64,000 bases of DNA from Halomarina ordinaria (lineage in GTDB: Archaea; Halobacteriota; Halobacteria; Halobacteriales; Haloarculaceae). The notes beneath the pieces are model-generated. The model did no database searches. It was not told the origin of the DNA and was given only the letters and a program-made list of their open reading frames with translations. Shown in pieces: positions 36,640 through 45,736 of the stretch. The position numbers and the translations under genes are program-made. Positions within the stretch are counted from its first letter, which is position 1, and each line of letters begins with the position of its first letter. The stretch covers positions 1 to 64,000 of the forward strand of contig NZ_JARRAH010000002.1 of assembly GCF_030553305.1 (NCBI RefSeq), read 5' to 3'.

Positions 36640-37479
36640 TCAGACGGTCGGCTTCGTCAGCACGTTCGAGGTCCCGACCCGGTACGAGTGTGCCCGTCCC
36701 CAGGTGGTCTCGACGACCTCGTACTCCCGCTCGCCGTCGGCGATCTCGTGGAGTCCGTCGAGGAGGTCGTCGAGCAGCGACAGTTCGGACCCGGCGAGTG
36801 GCTCGTTGTGGCTGGTGACGAGGACGTCGAAGCGGCCATCGTCGCGCCAGTCTCTGAGCGTGGCCACCGATTCGAGATAGGCGTCGAGGCTACTCCCCTC
36901 GAACAGGACGTACAGACCGTGGTCGACGTGGACGATGTCACCGCCGTAGAGAACGCGCGTCTCCGGGTCCAGGACCCCGAGGTGGCCGGGGGAGTGTCCC
37001 GGGAGGTGGTGGAACTCGAGGGTGCGGTCGCCGAGCGGAAGGCCGTCCGCCATCGGGGCGGGCGCTGCCTCGAACGCCTCGACCGTGTACTCGTCGGGGT
37101 CGACGTCGTCGGGAAACGCGTTGTCGTCGGCGAGCCACTGTCGAGCGAACTCCCGCGGCCGGTGGGCGAACTCGTCGGAGATACTGTCGACCGAAATCCG
37201 GCCGTCACCGGGCAGTTCGACCGGACTGACGACCACCTCGTCGAACTGGGACGCGGCCCCGATGTGGTCCCAGTGCGTGTGGGTGAGGACGACCGTGACG
37301 GGCGTCTCGACCAGGTCGTCGACGAGTCCTCGGAGGGCACCGACGCCGACGCCGGTGTCGAGCAACACTGCCCGGGAAGAGCCCTCGACGAGGTACATGC
37401 CGTACTTGTCGCACTCGTCGATGCCGTAGGTCCCGTCCACCACCCGGGAGACGTCGTACCAGTCGTCCGTGGCGTTCAT
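36640..37479 (-). CDS. MBL-fold metallo-hydrolase
   Basis: 279 residues from ATG 37479. Zinc motif VVLTHTHWDHIGAASQF (HxHxDH), later LEFHHLPGHSPGHLGVLD (H), YGGDIVHVD (D), and LVTSHNEPL near the end (H). The GGD and SHN pattern fits glyoxalase II-like or lactonase-like enzymes; the substrate is not evident. A ctttacta box is about 28 bases before the start. A longer open frame extends upstream into the divergent gene but has no homology there. Confidence 0.88.
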   Translation of the reverse strand: MNATDDWYDVSRVVDGTYGIDECDKYGMYLVEGSSRAVLLDTGVGVGALRGLVDDLVETPVTVVLTHTHWDHIGAASQFDEVVVSPVELPGDGRISVDSISDEFAHRPREFARQWLADDNAFPDDVDPDEYTVEAFEAAPAPMADGLPLGDRTLEFHHLPGHSPGHLGVLDPETRVLYGGDIVHVDHGLYVLFEGSSLDAYLESVATLRDWRDDGRFDVLVTSHNEPLAGSELSLLDDLLDGLHEIADGEREYEVVETTWGRAHSYRVGTSNVLTKPTV

Positions 37480-37581
37480 ATCGTGTGATGTCGTGCCACG
37501 GTAGTAAAGGCGTCCGTCTACCGTGCGCCACGGACGCGCCACGATAGCAAGGACTATGTGAACACGTCCGCCCACTCGGGC

Positions 37582-38127
37582 ATGGGACGGCTTCCGTACG
37601 TGACGCAGGACGACCTCGACTCGGAGTACGAGGACCTCGTCGTGTCGTCGCTCCAGCCGGGCAAGACCGTAAACGTGTACAGCGCCATCGGCAACAACCA
37701 GGAGGTGCTGCGCGGCTTCCGCGAGTTCCTCGGGTCGCTCTGGACCCACTCCGGTCTCACCGACCGCCAGCGGGAACTCGTCATCCTGACCGCCGCCTCC
37801 GAGGTCGGCTCGGAGTACGAGTGGCACCAGCACGTCACCATCGGCTCCGACGCCGGACTCACACCCGAAGAGATGTCGGCGCTCGCCCGCGACGACCGGA
37901 CCCCGTTCTCGGCGGCAGAACGGACGCTCATTGCCTACACGCGTGCGGTGGCCCGCGGCCGCGTCACCGACGGACTCCACGACGCCCTGCTCGCTCACTT
38001 CGACGAGGCGACCGTCGCCGGGACCGCGTCGACCGCCGCCGGCTACGTCGCGCTCGGCCGCGTCATCGACGCCCTCGGCGTCGAGCTCGAAGCGGGCGAC
38101 GAGTTCGCCGGCTGGGACCTCGAGTAG
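37582..38127 (+). CDS. Carboxymuconolactone decarboxylase-family protein
   Basis: 181 residues of the CMD/AhpD-like all-helical fold. Core segment LTDRQRELVILTAASEVGSEYEWHQHVTIGSDAGLTPEEMSALAR has the ExxxH pair found in CMD proteins; the CxxC pair of AhpD peroxidases is replaced, so a decarboxylase- or lyase-like role is likelier than peroxidase. ATG 37582 (MGRLPYVTQDD) is chosen because it starts the conserved region. Convergent with the hydroxyacid dehydrogenase, whose stop directly abuts this one. Confidence 0.8.
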   Translation: MGRLPYVTQDDLDSEYEDLVVSSLQPGKTVNVYSAIGNNQEVLRGFREFLGSLWTHSGLTDRQRELVILTAASEVGSEYEWHQHVTIGSDAGLTPEEMSALARDDRTPFSAAERTLIAYTRAVARGRVTDGLHDALLAHFDEATVAGTASTAAGYVALGRVIDALGVELEAGDEFAGWDLE

Positions 38128-39012
38128 TCAGTCGCCGGTCTCGTCGGTCACCATCGTCTCGCGGAGGTAGTCGTAGACGTCCGTCATGTCGCCGTCGTCG
38201 CCGAAGCGCGCTCGCGTACAGCCGACCTGACTGCGAACGACGCTGCCCAGTAGAAGCGGGACGCGACTGTCCTCGGCGAACTGTAACAGGAGCCTGAGGT
38301 CCTTCTCCATCAACCCGAGAGCGAAATCGACGTCCCGGCCGGCCGAGACGTAGTCGGGGAACTTGTCCTCGGTGGCGGAGTTCCGGCCGGTGCTGACGTT
38401 GAAGACGTCGCACATCGTCTCGACGTCGAGGCCGACCTGCTGGCCGAGCACGATAGCTTCGGAGGTCGCGACCATCGCCGTGTTCGACAGGTAGTTGTTG
38501 AGCAGTTTCACGGCGTGGCCGTGGCCGGGGTCGTCCCCGACGTGCACGACGTTCGCCGCGAACGCGTCGAGGTACTCGCGACAGGCGTCGAGCGTCGCCC
38601 GGTCGCCGCCGACCATCACGGTGAGGGTGCCGTTCTCCGCACCTGAGGCGCCCCCGCTGACGGGAGCACCGAGGACGGTCACGCCGTCGTCGGCGAGTCG
38701 CTCGGCGAGCGACCGCGTCATGGCCGGCGTCGACGTCGTGGTGTCGACGATCGCCGCACCCGCTCCGAGCGTCGTCTCCAGTTCCGAGACGACAGTCTCG
38801 ACCACGCCGGGATTCGGCAGCGAGAGGAAGACCACGTCCGCCTCGGCCCCGACGTCGGCCGCCGAAGCCACTCCCTTCGCCCCCGCGGACTCGACGGCCG
38901 CCATCGCGTCCCGTCTCCGGTCGAAGACGACGACGTCGTGTCCGTCCCGAACGAGGTGCGTCGCCATCCGACCGCCCATCCGTCCGAGGCCGATGAACCC
39001 GAGGGACGTCAT
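38128..39012 (-). CDS. NAD(P)-dependent beta-hydroxyacid dehydrogenase
   Basis: 294 residues of the 3-hydroxyisobutyrate/6-phosphogluconate dehydrogenase family. N-terminal Rossmann motif GFIGLGRMGGRMATHLVRDGHDV (GxGxMG), then DTTTSTPAM, LGAPVSGGASGAENGTLTVMVGG (substrate loop) and catalytic Lys in GHGHAVKLLNNYLS. C-terminal helical domain intact. It oxidises a beta-hydroxyacid or reduces the matching semialdehyde; the specific substrate is unknown. ATG 39012 starts at the first strand; the same frame stays open for 470 codons upstream, by chance. Confidence 0.88.
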   Translation of the reverse strand: MTSLGFIGLGRMGGRMATHLVRDGHDVVVFDRRRDAMAAVESAGAKGVASAADVGAEADVVFLSLPNPGVVETVVSELETTLGAGAAIVDTTTSTPAMTRSLAERLADDGVTVLGAPVSGGASGAENGTLTVMVGGDRATLDACREYLDAFAANVVHVGDDPGHGHAVKLLNNYLSNTAMVATSEAIVLGQQVGLDVETMCDVFNVSTGRNSATEDKFPDYVSAGRDVDFALGLMEKDLRLLLQFAEDSRVPLLLGSVVRSQVGCTRARFGDDGDMTDVYDYLRETMVTDETGD

Positions 39013-39164
39013 GCGACACGCATCAGCGCCTCGGGACAAGTACCTACCGTCGGCACACGTCGGACGGCAGCCATCGGACGGTCGCTCTCTCGGGACTGAG
39101 CACCGTTCAGGTCTCGACCGAGCGTCGTTCCGTTCGACGGCCGGGCTCGGTGGGGAATCGGTAC

Positions 39165-39809
39165 TCAGCCGTCGGACTGGACCGCGTCGTCGATGGGGGT
39201 GTCGCCGCCGAAGAGCCGGATGGTCTCGCCGACCGTCTCGTCGTGTGCGAGACAGGCGACGACCGTCTGGGCGACGTCGGCGCGCGGAATCTCCGCGCCC
39301 GCCGCCTCGGGGTGTTCGAAGGCCGCCGAGACGCGTCCCGTTCCCTCGTCGTCGGTGAGCGTGGTCGGTCGCAGAACCGTGGCGTCGAGCGGAGACCACT
39401 CGAGGTAGTCGTCGGCACACCGCTTGGCCACCTGGTACGGGCGGATGGCCTCCGGGCTGGCCGACGGGTCGCCCGCCCCGTACGCGCTGACCATGACGAA
39501 CCGGTCGATGCCGTGCTCGACGCACGCGTCGACCGCTCGGCGCGCGCCCCACAGGTCGACCAGGAGCGTCTCGTCCCAGCCGGTCCCCCCGCCGGAACCG
39601 GCCGTGAAGACGACCGCGTCGGCCCCCTGAAGTGCCGGGACGAACTCCCCCTCGAGGTCGCCCACTCGCGGTTCGCCGCCGCGTTCGCGGACCGCGTCGA
39701 ACTGTGACTCGGCTCGCACGACGCCGAGTGCGTCGTGCCCGGCGTCCGCGAGTCGGGCGACTACCTCGCGGCCGATTCCACCGTTCGCACCGATGACTGC
39801 GACGTGCAT
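39165..39809 (-). CDS. NAD(P)H-binding atypical SDR
   Basis: 214 residues. Start MHVAVIGANGGIGREVVARLADAGHDALGVVR with the GxxGxxG nucleotide motif; DAVVFTAGSG and DRFVMVSAYGAGDP are characteristic of NmrA/NAD(P)-binding epimerase-like SDRs. The usual YxxxK is PYQVAKR here. Likely an NADPH-dependent reductase or a redox sensor. Not obviously in an operon with its neighbours. Confidence 0.82.
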   Translation of the reverse strand: MHVAVIGANGGIGREVVARLADAGHDALGVVRAESQFDAVRERGGEPRVGDLEGEFVPALQGADAVVFTAGSGGGTGWDETLLVDLWGARRAVDACVEHGIDRFVMVSAYGAGDPSASPEAIRPYQVAKRCADDYLEWSPLDATVLRPTTLTDDEGTGRVSAAFEHPEAAGAEIPRADVAQTVVACLAHDETVGETIRLFGGDTPIDDAVQSDG

Positions 39810-39929
39810 CGTGTCTCGTATCGACGTGGGCACTCTCAATAGGGACTGTGGTGGCCGACCTTTGCTCGACGAACCCACTGCTCGCGGCCACGGCCACCCG
39901 ACGGTTCCGGCTCCCGTGGTTCGTCCTCG

Positions 39930-40532
39930 TCACTCCGGTTGCCCCGGTTCGACACCGGAGAGGAGGTCGTCCCCGTAGGGATAGTCCATCTGTGCCTTGA
40001 TCTCGGCGCGAACGTCTTCGTCCCCCCACCGGTAGCAGAGGTGAAGCCCGAGGTCGATCGCCGAGGTGACGCCCCGCGCGGTGATCACGTCCCCGTCGTC
40101 GACGACGCGGTCCTCGACGACGGTCGCGTACTGCGCGAGTTCCTCGAAGGCCATCGGATGGGTCGTCGCACGGTGCCCGTCGAGCAAGCCCGCGGCACCC
40201 AGGAGGACGGCACCAGTGCAGACGGAGACCTTGTACTCGCAGTCGGCCGCGGTGCGGAGCCAGTCGACGAACGCCACGTCGGTCCGGTACGCCTCGGTTT
40301 CGACCGTCCCCGGGACGATGACCGCGTCGTAGGCGTCGAGTGGCTCGCCCACCTCGGTCGCGGTGAGCGAGAGACCGCCAGTCGCGGTCACCGTCGCCCG
40401 TGACGGGGGCGCACAGATCTCCCACGAGACGTCGTCCCGGAACCCCATCGTGACCAGTCGAGTGACCGGGTCGTACACCCCGACGAAGTCGAGCGCCGTC
40501 AACTCGTCGTACACGACGAACGCGATTCTCAT
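39930..40532 (-). CDS. DJ-1/PfpI-family protein
   Basis: 200 residues of the glutamine amidotransferase class-1-like fold. FVVYDELTALDFVGVYDPV at the start, nucleophile elbow KVSVCTGAVLLGAAGLLDGHRATTH with Cys and neighbouring His, and a late GVTSAIDLGLHLC. This matches the AraC-type/isonitrile hydratase-like (InhA) branch of DJ-1 proteins. Isonitrile hydratases act on isonitriles, so its place just left of the nitrile hydratase genes is noteworthy, but it is on the opposite strand. A gttatgag box is about 25 bases upstream. Confidence 0.82.
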   Translation of the reverse strand: MRIAFVVYDELTALDFVGVYDPVTRLVTMGFRDDVSWEICAPPSRATVTATGGLSLTATEVGEPLDAYDAVIVPGTVETEAYRTDVAFVDWLRTAADCEYKVSVCTGAVLLGAAGLLDGHRATTHPMAFEELAQYATVVEDRVVDDGDVITARGVTSAIDLGLHLCYRWGDEDVRAEIKAQMDYPYGDDLLSGVEPGQPE

Positions 40533-40778
40533 GTCCGAGAGTGGAAGTACGTGCTCATAACCGTAGTGCCGTTCCTCGACACGGTGCCGGTTCTTCCGGC
40601 TCCCCTACCGAGACCACACGATGACACACCAATCCGGTACGAGGTGACGGGTCACGCGCCGTGACTGCTGGTGCTGCTTCGGTGTGTGTACGGGACACGA
40701 CCAGGGCGGAGTTCGAAGCGTACGTCGCCGGCACGCGGGCCAGCAAGTATTAACAACGTGCTATGCTATGACGCCACT

Positions 40779-41486
40779 ATGGACGGTATCCACGACCTCG
40801 GGGGGATGCAGGGGTTCCCCCCGGTGGACCCACACGACGACGTCGTCGGCTATCACGACGACTGGGAGGGGCTCGTCCACAGCGCCTTCACCGGGACGCT
40901 CGGCTCCGGCGTCCACAACATGGACGAGTTCAGACACGCCATCGAGCGGATGGACCCCGCACACTACCTCACGGCGGCCTACTACGACCGGTGGCTGGTC
41001 GGCGTCTCGACGCTCGCCGTCGAGAAGGGCGTCATCTCGCCCGGGGAACTGCGCGAGCGGACGGCCGCGATGGCGGACGGCGAGGCGACGGTCACCGAGC
41101 GTCGTGACCCGACGCTCATCGACGACCTCGTCGACGGCGTCGTCGACGCGTACGCGGCGTGGGAGGACGACCGCGAACCCGCCTTCGAGGCGGGCGATAC
41201 CGTCCGCGTCCGACACATGCACCCGGACGGGCACACCCGCTGCCCGGGCTACGTGCGCAACGCCTACGGAACGGTCACCGAGTACCGCGGAACCCACACC
41301 CTGCCCGACGCGCACGCCCACGGCGGCGACGGGTCGGAACCGGTGTACAACGTCGCCTTCGACCTGGGCGCACTCTGGGATGCCGACGGTGGGGAGGACC
41401 ACAGCGGTGACTCACAGTCGGAGAGTGCGGGCGACACGATTCGCGTCGAACTCTGGGAGAGCTACCTCGAACACGTAAACGAATGA
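40779..41486 (+). CDS. nthB: Nitrile hydratase subunit beta
   Basis: 235 residues. Beginning [17 protein letters not shown], with [41 protein letters not shown], then the SH3-like barrel [27 protein letters not shown] and C-terminal [10 protein letters not shown], it matches NHase beta throughout. With alpha it hydrates nitriles to amides. The start ATG 40779 lies about 28 bases after a gtattaac box, so the transcript is leaderless. An insert rich in Asp, His and Gly ([15 protein letters not shown]) interrupts the barrel. Stop overlaps the alpha start by four bases. Beta-alpha-activator order is that of cobalt-type operons. Confidence 0.93.
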   Translation: MDGIHDLGGMQGFPPVDPHDDVVGYHDDWEGLVHSAFTGTLGSGVHNMDEFRHAIERMDPAHYLTAAYYDRWLVGVSTLAVEKGVISPGELRERTAAMADGEATVTERRDPTLIDDLVDGVVDAYAAWEDDREPAFEAGDTVRVRHMHPDGHTRCPGYVRNAYGTVTEYRGTHTLPDAHAHGGDGSEPVYNVAFDLGALWDADGGEDHSGDSQSESAGDTIRVELWESYLEHVNE

Positions 41487-42130
41487 GCGACCACGACCAC
41501 CCACCGGACGACTCGACCCGAGCATCGATCGACGAGACCGTCGAAGCCCTCGCACGGGAGTACGACCCCGAACCGCGCGCCCGCGCCCTCCAGTCGCTGT
41601 TGGTCGAGAAGGAACTGCTCTCGACCGACGCCGTCGACGCCGTCGTCTCCACGTACGAACGGGAGATCGGCCCGCTGAACGGCGCGAAGGTCGTCGCGCG
41701 CGCCTGGTCCGACGAGGCGTACCGCCGCCGATTGCTGGACGACGGGATGGCGGCCATCGAGGAACTCGACGTCGAGGTGAACGGCGACGTCATGGAGATC
41801 GAGGTCCTGGAGAACACCCCGGAGACCCACAACGTCGTCGTCTGTACGCTCTGCTCGTGTTACCCGTGGGCGGTCCTCGGACTCCCACCGACGTGGTACA
41901 AATCGCCCTCGTACCGCTCGCGCGTCGTCCGCGAACCGCGCGCCCTGCTCCGCGAGGAGTTCGGTGTCGACCTCGACGACGACGTCGCGGTCGACGTCTG
42001 GGACAGCACCTCCGAACTCCGCTACATGGTCCTCCCCCAGCGACCGCCGGGGACCGACGGCCTGGACGAAGCGGAACTCGTCGAACACGTCACGCGCGAC
42101 TCGATGATCGGGGTCGACCGGTTGGCATGA
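41483..42130 (+). CDS. nthA: Nitrile hydratase subunit alpha, cobalt type
   Basis: 215 residues. The metal-binding claw is VCTLCSC at 120-126 (Cys121, Cys124, Ser125, Cys126). Thr at 122 is the residue found in cobalt-type enzymes, where iron types have Ser. [23 protein letters not shown] and [28 protein letters not shown] are family signatures. Two claw Cys become sulfenic and sulfinic acids in characterised enzymes. The N-terminal DHDHPPDD stretch is acidic. Overlapped by both neighbours (ATGA junctions), so the three NHase genes are translationally coupled. Confidence 0.94.
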   Translation: MSDHDHPPDDSTRASIDETVEALAREYDPEPRARALQSLLVEKELLSTDAVDAVVSTYEREIGPLNGAKVVARAWSDEAYRRRLLDDGMAAIEELDVEVNGDVMEIEVLENTPETHNVVVCTLCSCYPWAVLGLPPTWYKSPSYRSRVVREPRALLREEFGVDLDDDVAVDVWDSTSELRYMVLPQRPPGTDGLDEAELVEHVTRDSMIGVDRLA

Positions 42131-42672
42131 CCGACGAGGACGGGCGGTCGGACCGAGACGATGCGGCCTCGTCATCCGGGGAGGTGCTCTCGGCCCTCCT
42201 GAACGACGCCGACGAACCGAGGTTCGAGGCGCCGTGGCAGGCACGAGCGTTCGCACTCGCCGTCGCGCTCTCCTCCTACGATGCGGATATCTATTCGTGG
42301 AACGACTTCCAGCGACGCCTCGTCGCGGAGGTCGGGGCCGAGGGGGACGGTGCGGCCGGGCCCGACGGCACGTCGTCGGGGGGAGCGTCCGCCTACACCG
42401 AGTCGACCTACTACGAACAGTGGCTCCGGGCGCTGGAACGGGTCCTGCTCGAGGAGGGGCTGGTCGACCCGGACGAGGTCCAGCGGCGAGTGCGGGCGTT
42501 CGCCGACGGCGACCGCGACGCGTCGGAGTTCGTCGAGGGCGAACACAGCCACGACCACGCGCACCCGCACGACCACGCACACGACCACGCCGAGGACCAC
42601 GACCGTTCACACGGGACGGGTTACGACCACGGCCACGACCACGACCACGCGCGCGGCGGAGACGACCGGTGA
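42127..42672 (+). CDS. Nitrile hydratase activator (P14K-like) with His-rich tail
   Basis: 181 residues. The middle ([39 protein letters not shown] and [27 protein letters not shown]) resembles the N-terminal domain of NHase beta, as in activators that deliver cobalt to alpha. About 45 C-terminal residues (from codons near 42540) are dominated by His and Asp repeats ([16 protein letters not shown], then more). The tail probably binds metal and stores or transfers cobalt. Start ATG 42127 overlaps the alpha stop and the stop overlaps the DUF6282 start. Confidence 0.85.
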   Translation: MTDEDGRSDRDDAASSSGEVLSALLNDADEPRFEAPWQARAFALAVALSSYDADIYSWNDFQRRLVAEVGAEGDGAAGPDGTSSGGASAYTESTYYEQWLRALERVLLEEGLVDPDEVQRRVRAFADGDRDASEFVEGEHSHDHAHPHDHAHDHAEDHDRSHGTGYDHGHDHDHARGGDDR

Positions 42673-43523
42673 GCGTCTCGCTGGAGGGGGCGGTCGACGT
42701 CCACGTCCACACCGCGCCGGACCTGGTCGAGCGGTACGCGTTCGACCTCGACCTCGCCCGCGAAGCGCGCGACGCGGGGATGCGCGGCCTCGTGGTGAAG
42801 AGCCACGTCGTCCCGACCGTCGGGCGGGTCGACCAGGTGAACCGCGCGCTCGGCGAGGACCTGCTCTACGGAGGTGTCGCGCTGAACGCCGGGACGGGGG
42901 GCCTCAACCCCGAGGCGGTGCGAATCGCCCTGGAACTGGGCGGCCGAATCGTCTGGCTTCCGACCGCCTGGAGCGCGAACCACGCCCGGCAGGAGCGCCG
43001 GGCCGGCGCGGACTCGTTCGTCGGCCAGCGGCTCCCCGGCCCGGACGAGGAGCTCGTGGTGGCGCGCGACGGGTCGCTACTCGAGGAGACCAGCGAGATC
43101 GTCGACCTCGTCGCCGAGTACGGCGCGGTCCTCGGGACCGGTCACGTCGGCGCTGAGGAGGTCGAGGCGGTGGTGGCCGCCTGCGCCGACAGGGGTGCCG
43201 ACGTACTCGTCAATCACCCCTTCTTCAGGGCCACGGAGCTCTCGATAGCGACCCAGGAGTCGCTCGCCGAGCAGGGGGCGACGATGGAGTACTGCGCCTA
43301 CGCGGTCGACAGCACCGAGGGGCACTCCGTCGAACGCGTCGCGGAGGCCGTCGCCCGGGTCGGCCCCGAGCGCTGTCTGCTCGCCACCGACTACGGACAG
43401 GTCGGCAACTCGCCCGTCGACGGCCTGGCCGCGTTCGCCCGCCGCGTCGTCGACGCCGGAGTGCCCGCGTCGACGGTCCGAGAACTCGTGCGCGACCGGC
43501 CGGTCGAGTTGTTCGGTCTCTAG
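42669..43523 (+). CDS. DUF6282-family TIM-barrel-like protein
   Basis: 284 residues from GTG 42669. It begins with AVDVHVHTAPDLVER (His12, His14, the HxH of metal-dependent hydrolases), followed by DAGMRGLVVKSHVVPTVGRV, NPEAVRIALELGGRIVWLPTAWSANH, VLGTGHVGAEEV, LVNHPFFR and LLATDYGQVGN, the pattern of a PHP/amidohydrolase-like barrel with Lys, His and Asp at the expected strand ends. DUF6282 has no assigned function. A four-base overlap with the activator gene makes it part of the nitrile hydratase transcript, suggesting hydrolysis or rearrangement of the amide or a related product. Confidence 0.75.
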   Translation: MSVSLEGAVDVHVHTAPDLVERYAFDLDLAREARDAGMRGLVVKSHVVPTVGRVDQVNRALGEDLLYGGVALNAGTGGLNPEAVRIALELGGRIVWLPTAWSANHARQERRAGADSFVGQRLPGPDEELVVARDGSLLEETSEIVDLVAEYGAVLGTGHVGAEEVEAVVAACADRGADVLVNHPFFRATELSIATQESLAEQGATMEYCAYAVDSTEGHSVERVAEAVARVGPERCLLATDYGQVGNSPVDGLAAFARRVVDAGVPASTVRELVRDRPVELFGL

Positions 43524-43707
43524 TGGGCGAGCGGGGAGCGACGTCGACACGGATGCGAGGAACCCGCCACTCGACCCCTCCCCGGCGAACCGGTGTGGCC
43601 AGCCGCGCCACTGGTCGGGGGCGAGTCGTCGGTTCGTCGACAGGAGACGCGTCGTCGCTCGATACCCCGGCGATATCTTTATTTCAATCGGTTACACTGC
43701 TAGTGCC

Positions 43708-43773
43708 ATGCCTGTCAGACACAAGCACAATCATCAGTACGTGGAGTACGTTACGGGAGGGCGACATGTCTAG
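43708..43773 (+). CDS. His-rich 21-codon micro-ORF before the symporter genes
   Basis: ATG 43708 lies 28 bases after a ctttattt box (43677-43684), the spacing of a leaderless start. It encodes 21 residues, five of them His, beginning MPVRHKHNHQ. Its stop codon overlaps the ATG of the small symporter subunit at 43766, preceded by ggaggg. This layout would couple translation of the symporter subunit to the micro-ORF. The peptide itself has no known relatives; a leader-peptide role is inferred. Confidence 0.5.
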   Translation: MPVRHKHNHQYVEYVTGGRHV

Positions 43774-44086
43774 CCTCGAACTCCGGGCCTTCCCGATACT
43801 CCCGCGGTCGAGGGCCGGGAAGGTGCTCCTGGCGGTCGTCCTGGTCGCGTTCGTCGCGATCGGACTGTCGGTGTTCGGCCTCGTCTTCAACGAACCCCGG
43901 CTGTTCGGACCGTTCCCGGAGAGCGTGTCCTGGCACTACTTCTGGTACGGCGTCATCTACCTCGTGCTCGTGGCGACGTACGTCCTGCTGTTCAAGCCGT
44001 GGGCCGACGCGGCCGAAGACCTGGACGTCGCGGACGTCGACGCGCCCCCCGAGGTAGAGGAACCGGAGGTGGTCTCCGATGACTGA
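43766..44086 (+). CDS. Small membrane subunit of SSS symporter
   Basis: 106 residues with two membrane helices (KVLLAVVLVAFVAIGLSVFGLVF and HYFWYGVIYLVLVATYVLLFK) and an acidic C-terminus (DLDVADVDAPPEVEEPE). Short two-helix proteins of this kind are paired with sodium:solute symporters of the DUF3311-type arrangement. Start at ATG 43766 with a ggaggg ribosome-binding site; overlaps the symporter gene by eight bases. Confidence 0.7.
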   Translation: MSSLELRAFPILPRSRAGKVLLAVVLVAFVAIGLSVFGLVFNEPRLFGPFPESVSWHYFWYGVIYLVLVATYVLLFKPWADAAEDLDVADVDAPPEVEEPEVVSDD

Positions 44087-45632
44087 CCCCCTCGCGCTGC
44101 AGGGGGGAATCCTCACGCTCCGGAACGTCCTGCTGGTCCTCGGGCTCTACATGGTGGTCGTCCTCGTCATCGCCTACTACGCGAACAAGCACCTCAGCGT
44201 CGAGCCCGAGGACTACTACCTCGGCGGCGGGCTCGGCACGCTGGTCCTGACGGGGACCGTGCTCGCGACGTGGTACAGCACCTTCGCGTTCCTCGGGGGA
44301 CCGGGCACCTACTACACGAGCGGGACCTCGTGGCTGTACTTCGCCTTCTTCAACATCACCGGCGCCCTGCTCATCTGGGTGGTCGGGACCCGGTTCTGGC
44401 TGCTCGGGCAGAAGTTCGGCCACATCACCCCCTCCGACCTCGTGGCGGGGTTCTACGAGGAGGACGACGGCGTCCGGATACTCGTCGCGGCCATCGCCAT
44501 CCTGGCACTCGTCCCGTACGCGGTCATCCAGCTCACCGGGGCCGCACAGGCGCTCGTCGGCGCGATGGGCTCGCCGCAGTACTTCACGTGGGGGGTCGTC
44601 GCGCTCATGGTGATGGTGACGTTCTACCTGTACGTCGGCGGGCTCCGGGCGGTGGCCTGGATCGACACGCTCCAGGGCGCCATCTTCATGAGCCTGCTCG
44701 TCATCACCGCGGGCGTCGTCGCCCTCTGGGCGGGTGGCATCGAGACCGGGTTCTCGCTCGCCCTCGAGAACAACGAGGACCTGTGGGTCTTCACCGAGTC
44801 GGAGTCCCCCGGCGCCTGGTACACCGGGGCGCTCATCTGGACGGTCGCGTGGGTGTTCATCCCCCACATGTGGCAGCGGATGCTGATGGCGAAGAGCCCG
44901 AAGGTCATCGCCAAGACGTCCATCCTCTCGGGGACCGCCGCGCTGTGGATAATCACGTTCTCCGCGGTCATCATCGGGGGGGTCAGTTCGGGCATGATCC
45001 CCGAACTCCCCGACGGCATCCCGTCGGACGGACTGATGACGTACGTGTACACGGAGATCTTCCCCGCCGGGGCGCTGTTCATCGTCGTGGCCGCGTTCGC
45101 CGCGGGGATGTCGACCATCAGCAGCCAGATCCTCACCTCCAGTTCCATCTTCGTCCGCGACGTCGTCAAACGGCCGTTCCGCCCCGAGATGGCCTCGACG
45201 CGGGAGGGGCAGATCGGCCGGTACTTCACCGTCGTGTTCTCCGCCATCGTGCTGGCGTTCGCGCTGAGTCCGGCCGCGGAGCAGGCCATCATCCCGCTCG
45301 CCACCGACGGGGTGGCGCTCGCGTTGCTCTACCTCCCCTGTGTCGTCGGGCTCTTCGTCTGGGAGGGCGCCTCGACCGCAGGGGCGAAGTGGTCGCTCCT
45401 GCTCGGTCTCGTCTTCATGCAGCTCTCCATCTGGACGCCGTTCGGCGCTATCTTCCCGTTCTTCGGCCCGCCGGTGTACGGACTTCTGTTCGCCACCCTC
45501 GTCTACTACGTCGTCTCGAAGGTGACGACGCCGGTTCCCATGGCCCACCAGAACGAGTACCGCGAGGTACTCATCAAGGGGATGCGCGTCCACGACCCGT
45601 CGGCGACCGACGCGGTCCCGGGCGACGACTGA
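44079..45632 (+). CDS. Sodium:solute symporter (SSS family)
   Basis: 517 residues, about 13 helices. Family motifs include YYLGGGLGTLVLTGTVLATWYSTFAFLGGPG, the WTVAWVFIPHMWQRMLMAKSP loop and the AAFAAGMSTISSQILTSSSIFVRDV stretch (the GMST/SSxL signature of the sodium site). It imports a small organic solute with sodium. Between nitrile hydratase and amidase genes it is the obvious candidate to bring in a nitrile, amide or an organic acid; the substrate is not determinable from sequence. Confidence 0.9.
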   Translation: MTDPLALQGGILTLRNVLLVLGLYMVVVLVIAYYANKHLSVEPEDYYLGGGLGTLVLTGTVLATWYSTFAFLGGPGTYYTSGTSWLYFAFFNITGALLIWVVGTRFWLLGQKFGHITPSDLVAGFYEEDDGVRILVAAIAILALVPYAVIQLTGAAQALVGAMGSPQYFTWGVVALMVMVTFYLYVGGLRAVAWIDTLQGAIFMSLLVITAGVVALWAGGIETGFSLALENNEDLWVFTESESPGAWYTGALIWTVAWVFIPHMWQRMLMAKSPKVIAKTSILSGTAALWIITFSAVIIGGVSSGMIPELPDGIPSDGLMTYVYTEIFPAGALFIVVAAFAAGMSTISSQILTSSSIFVRDVVKRPFRPEMASTREGQIGRYFTVVFSAIVLAFALSPAAEQAIIPLATDGVALALLYLPCVVGLFVWEGASTAGAKWSLLLGLVFMQLSIWTPFGAIFPFFGPPVYGLLFATLVYYVVSKVTTPVPMAHQNEYREVLIKGMRVHDPSATDAVPGDD

Positions 45633-45736
45633 GTCGAGGAGACCCGACACTCGACCCCCCTGCACGGCCGCCCCGTCCTGTGTCGCGTTTCACGCGACGT
45701 CGATACGCCTATACCGTCGTTCTCCTACCCGATGCT

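Noticed and set aside
38128-40425. 765-codon minus-strand frame spanning three genes
   Set aside because: Only the last 294 codons encode the hydroxyacid dehydrogenase; upstream it runs out of frame through two other real genes and is Arg-rich.
43992-45665. 557-codon minus-strand frame opposite the symporter
   Set aside because: Antisense shadow; the plus-strand product is a clear SSS transporter.
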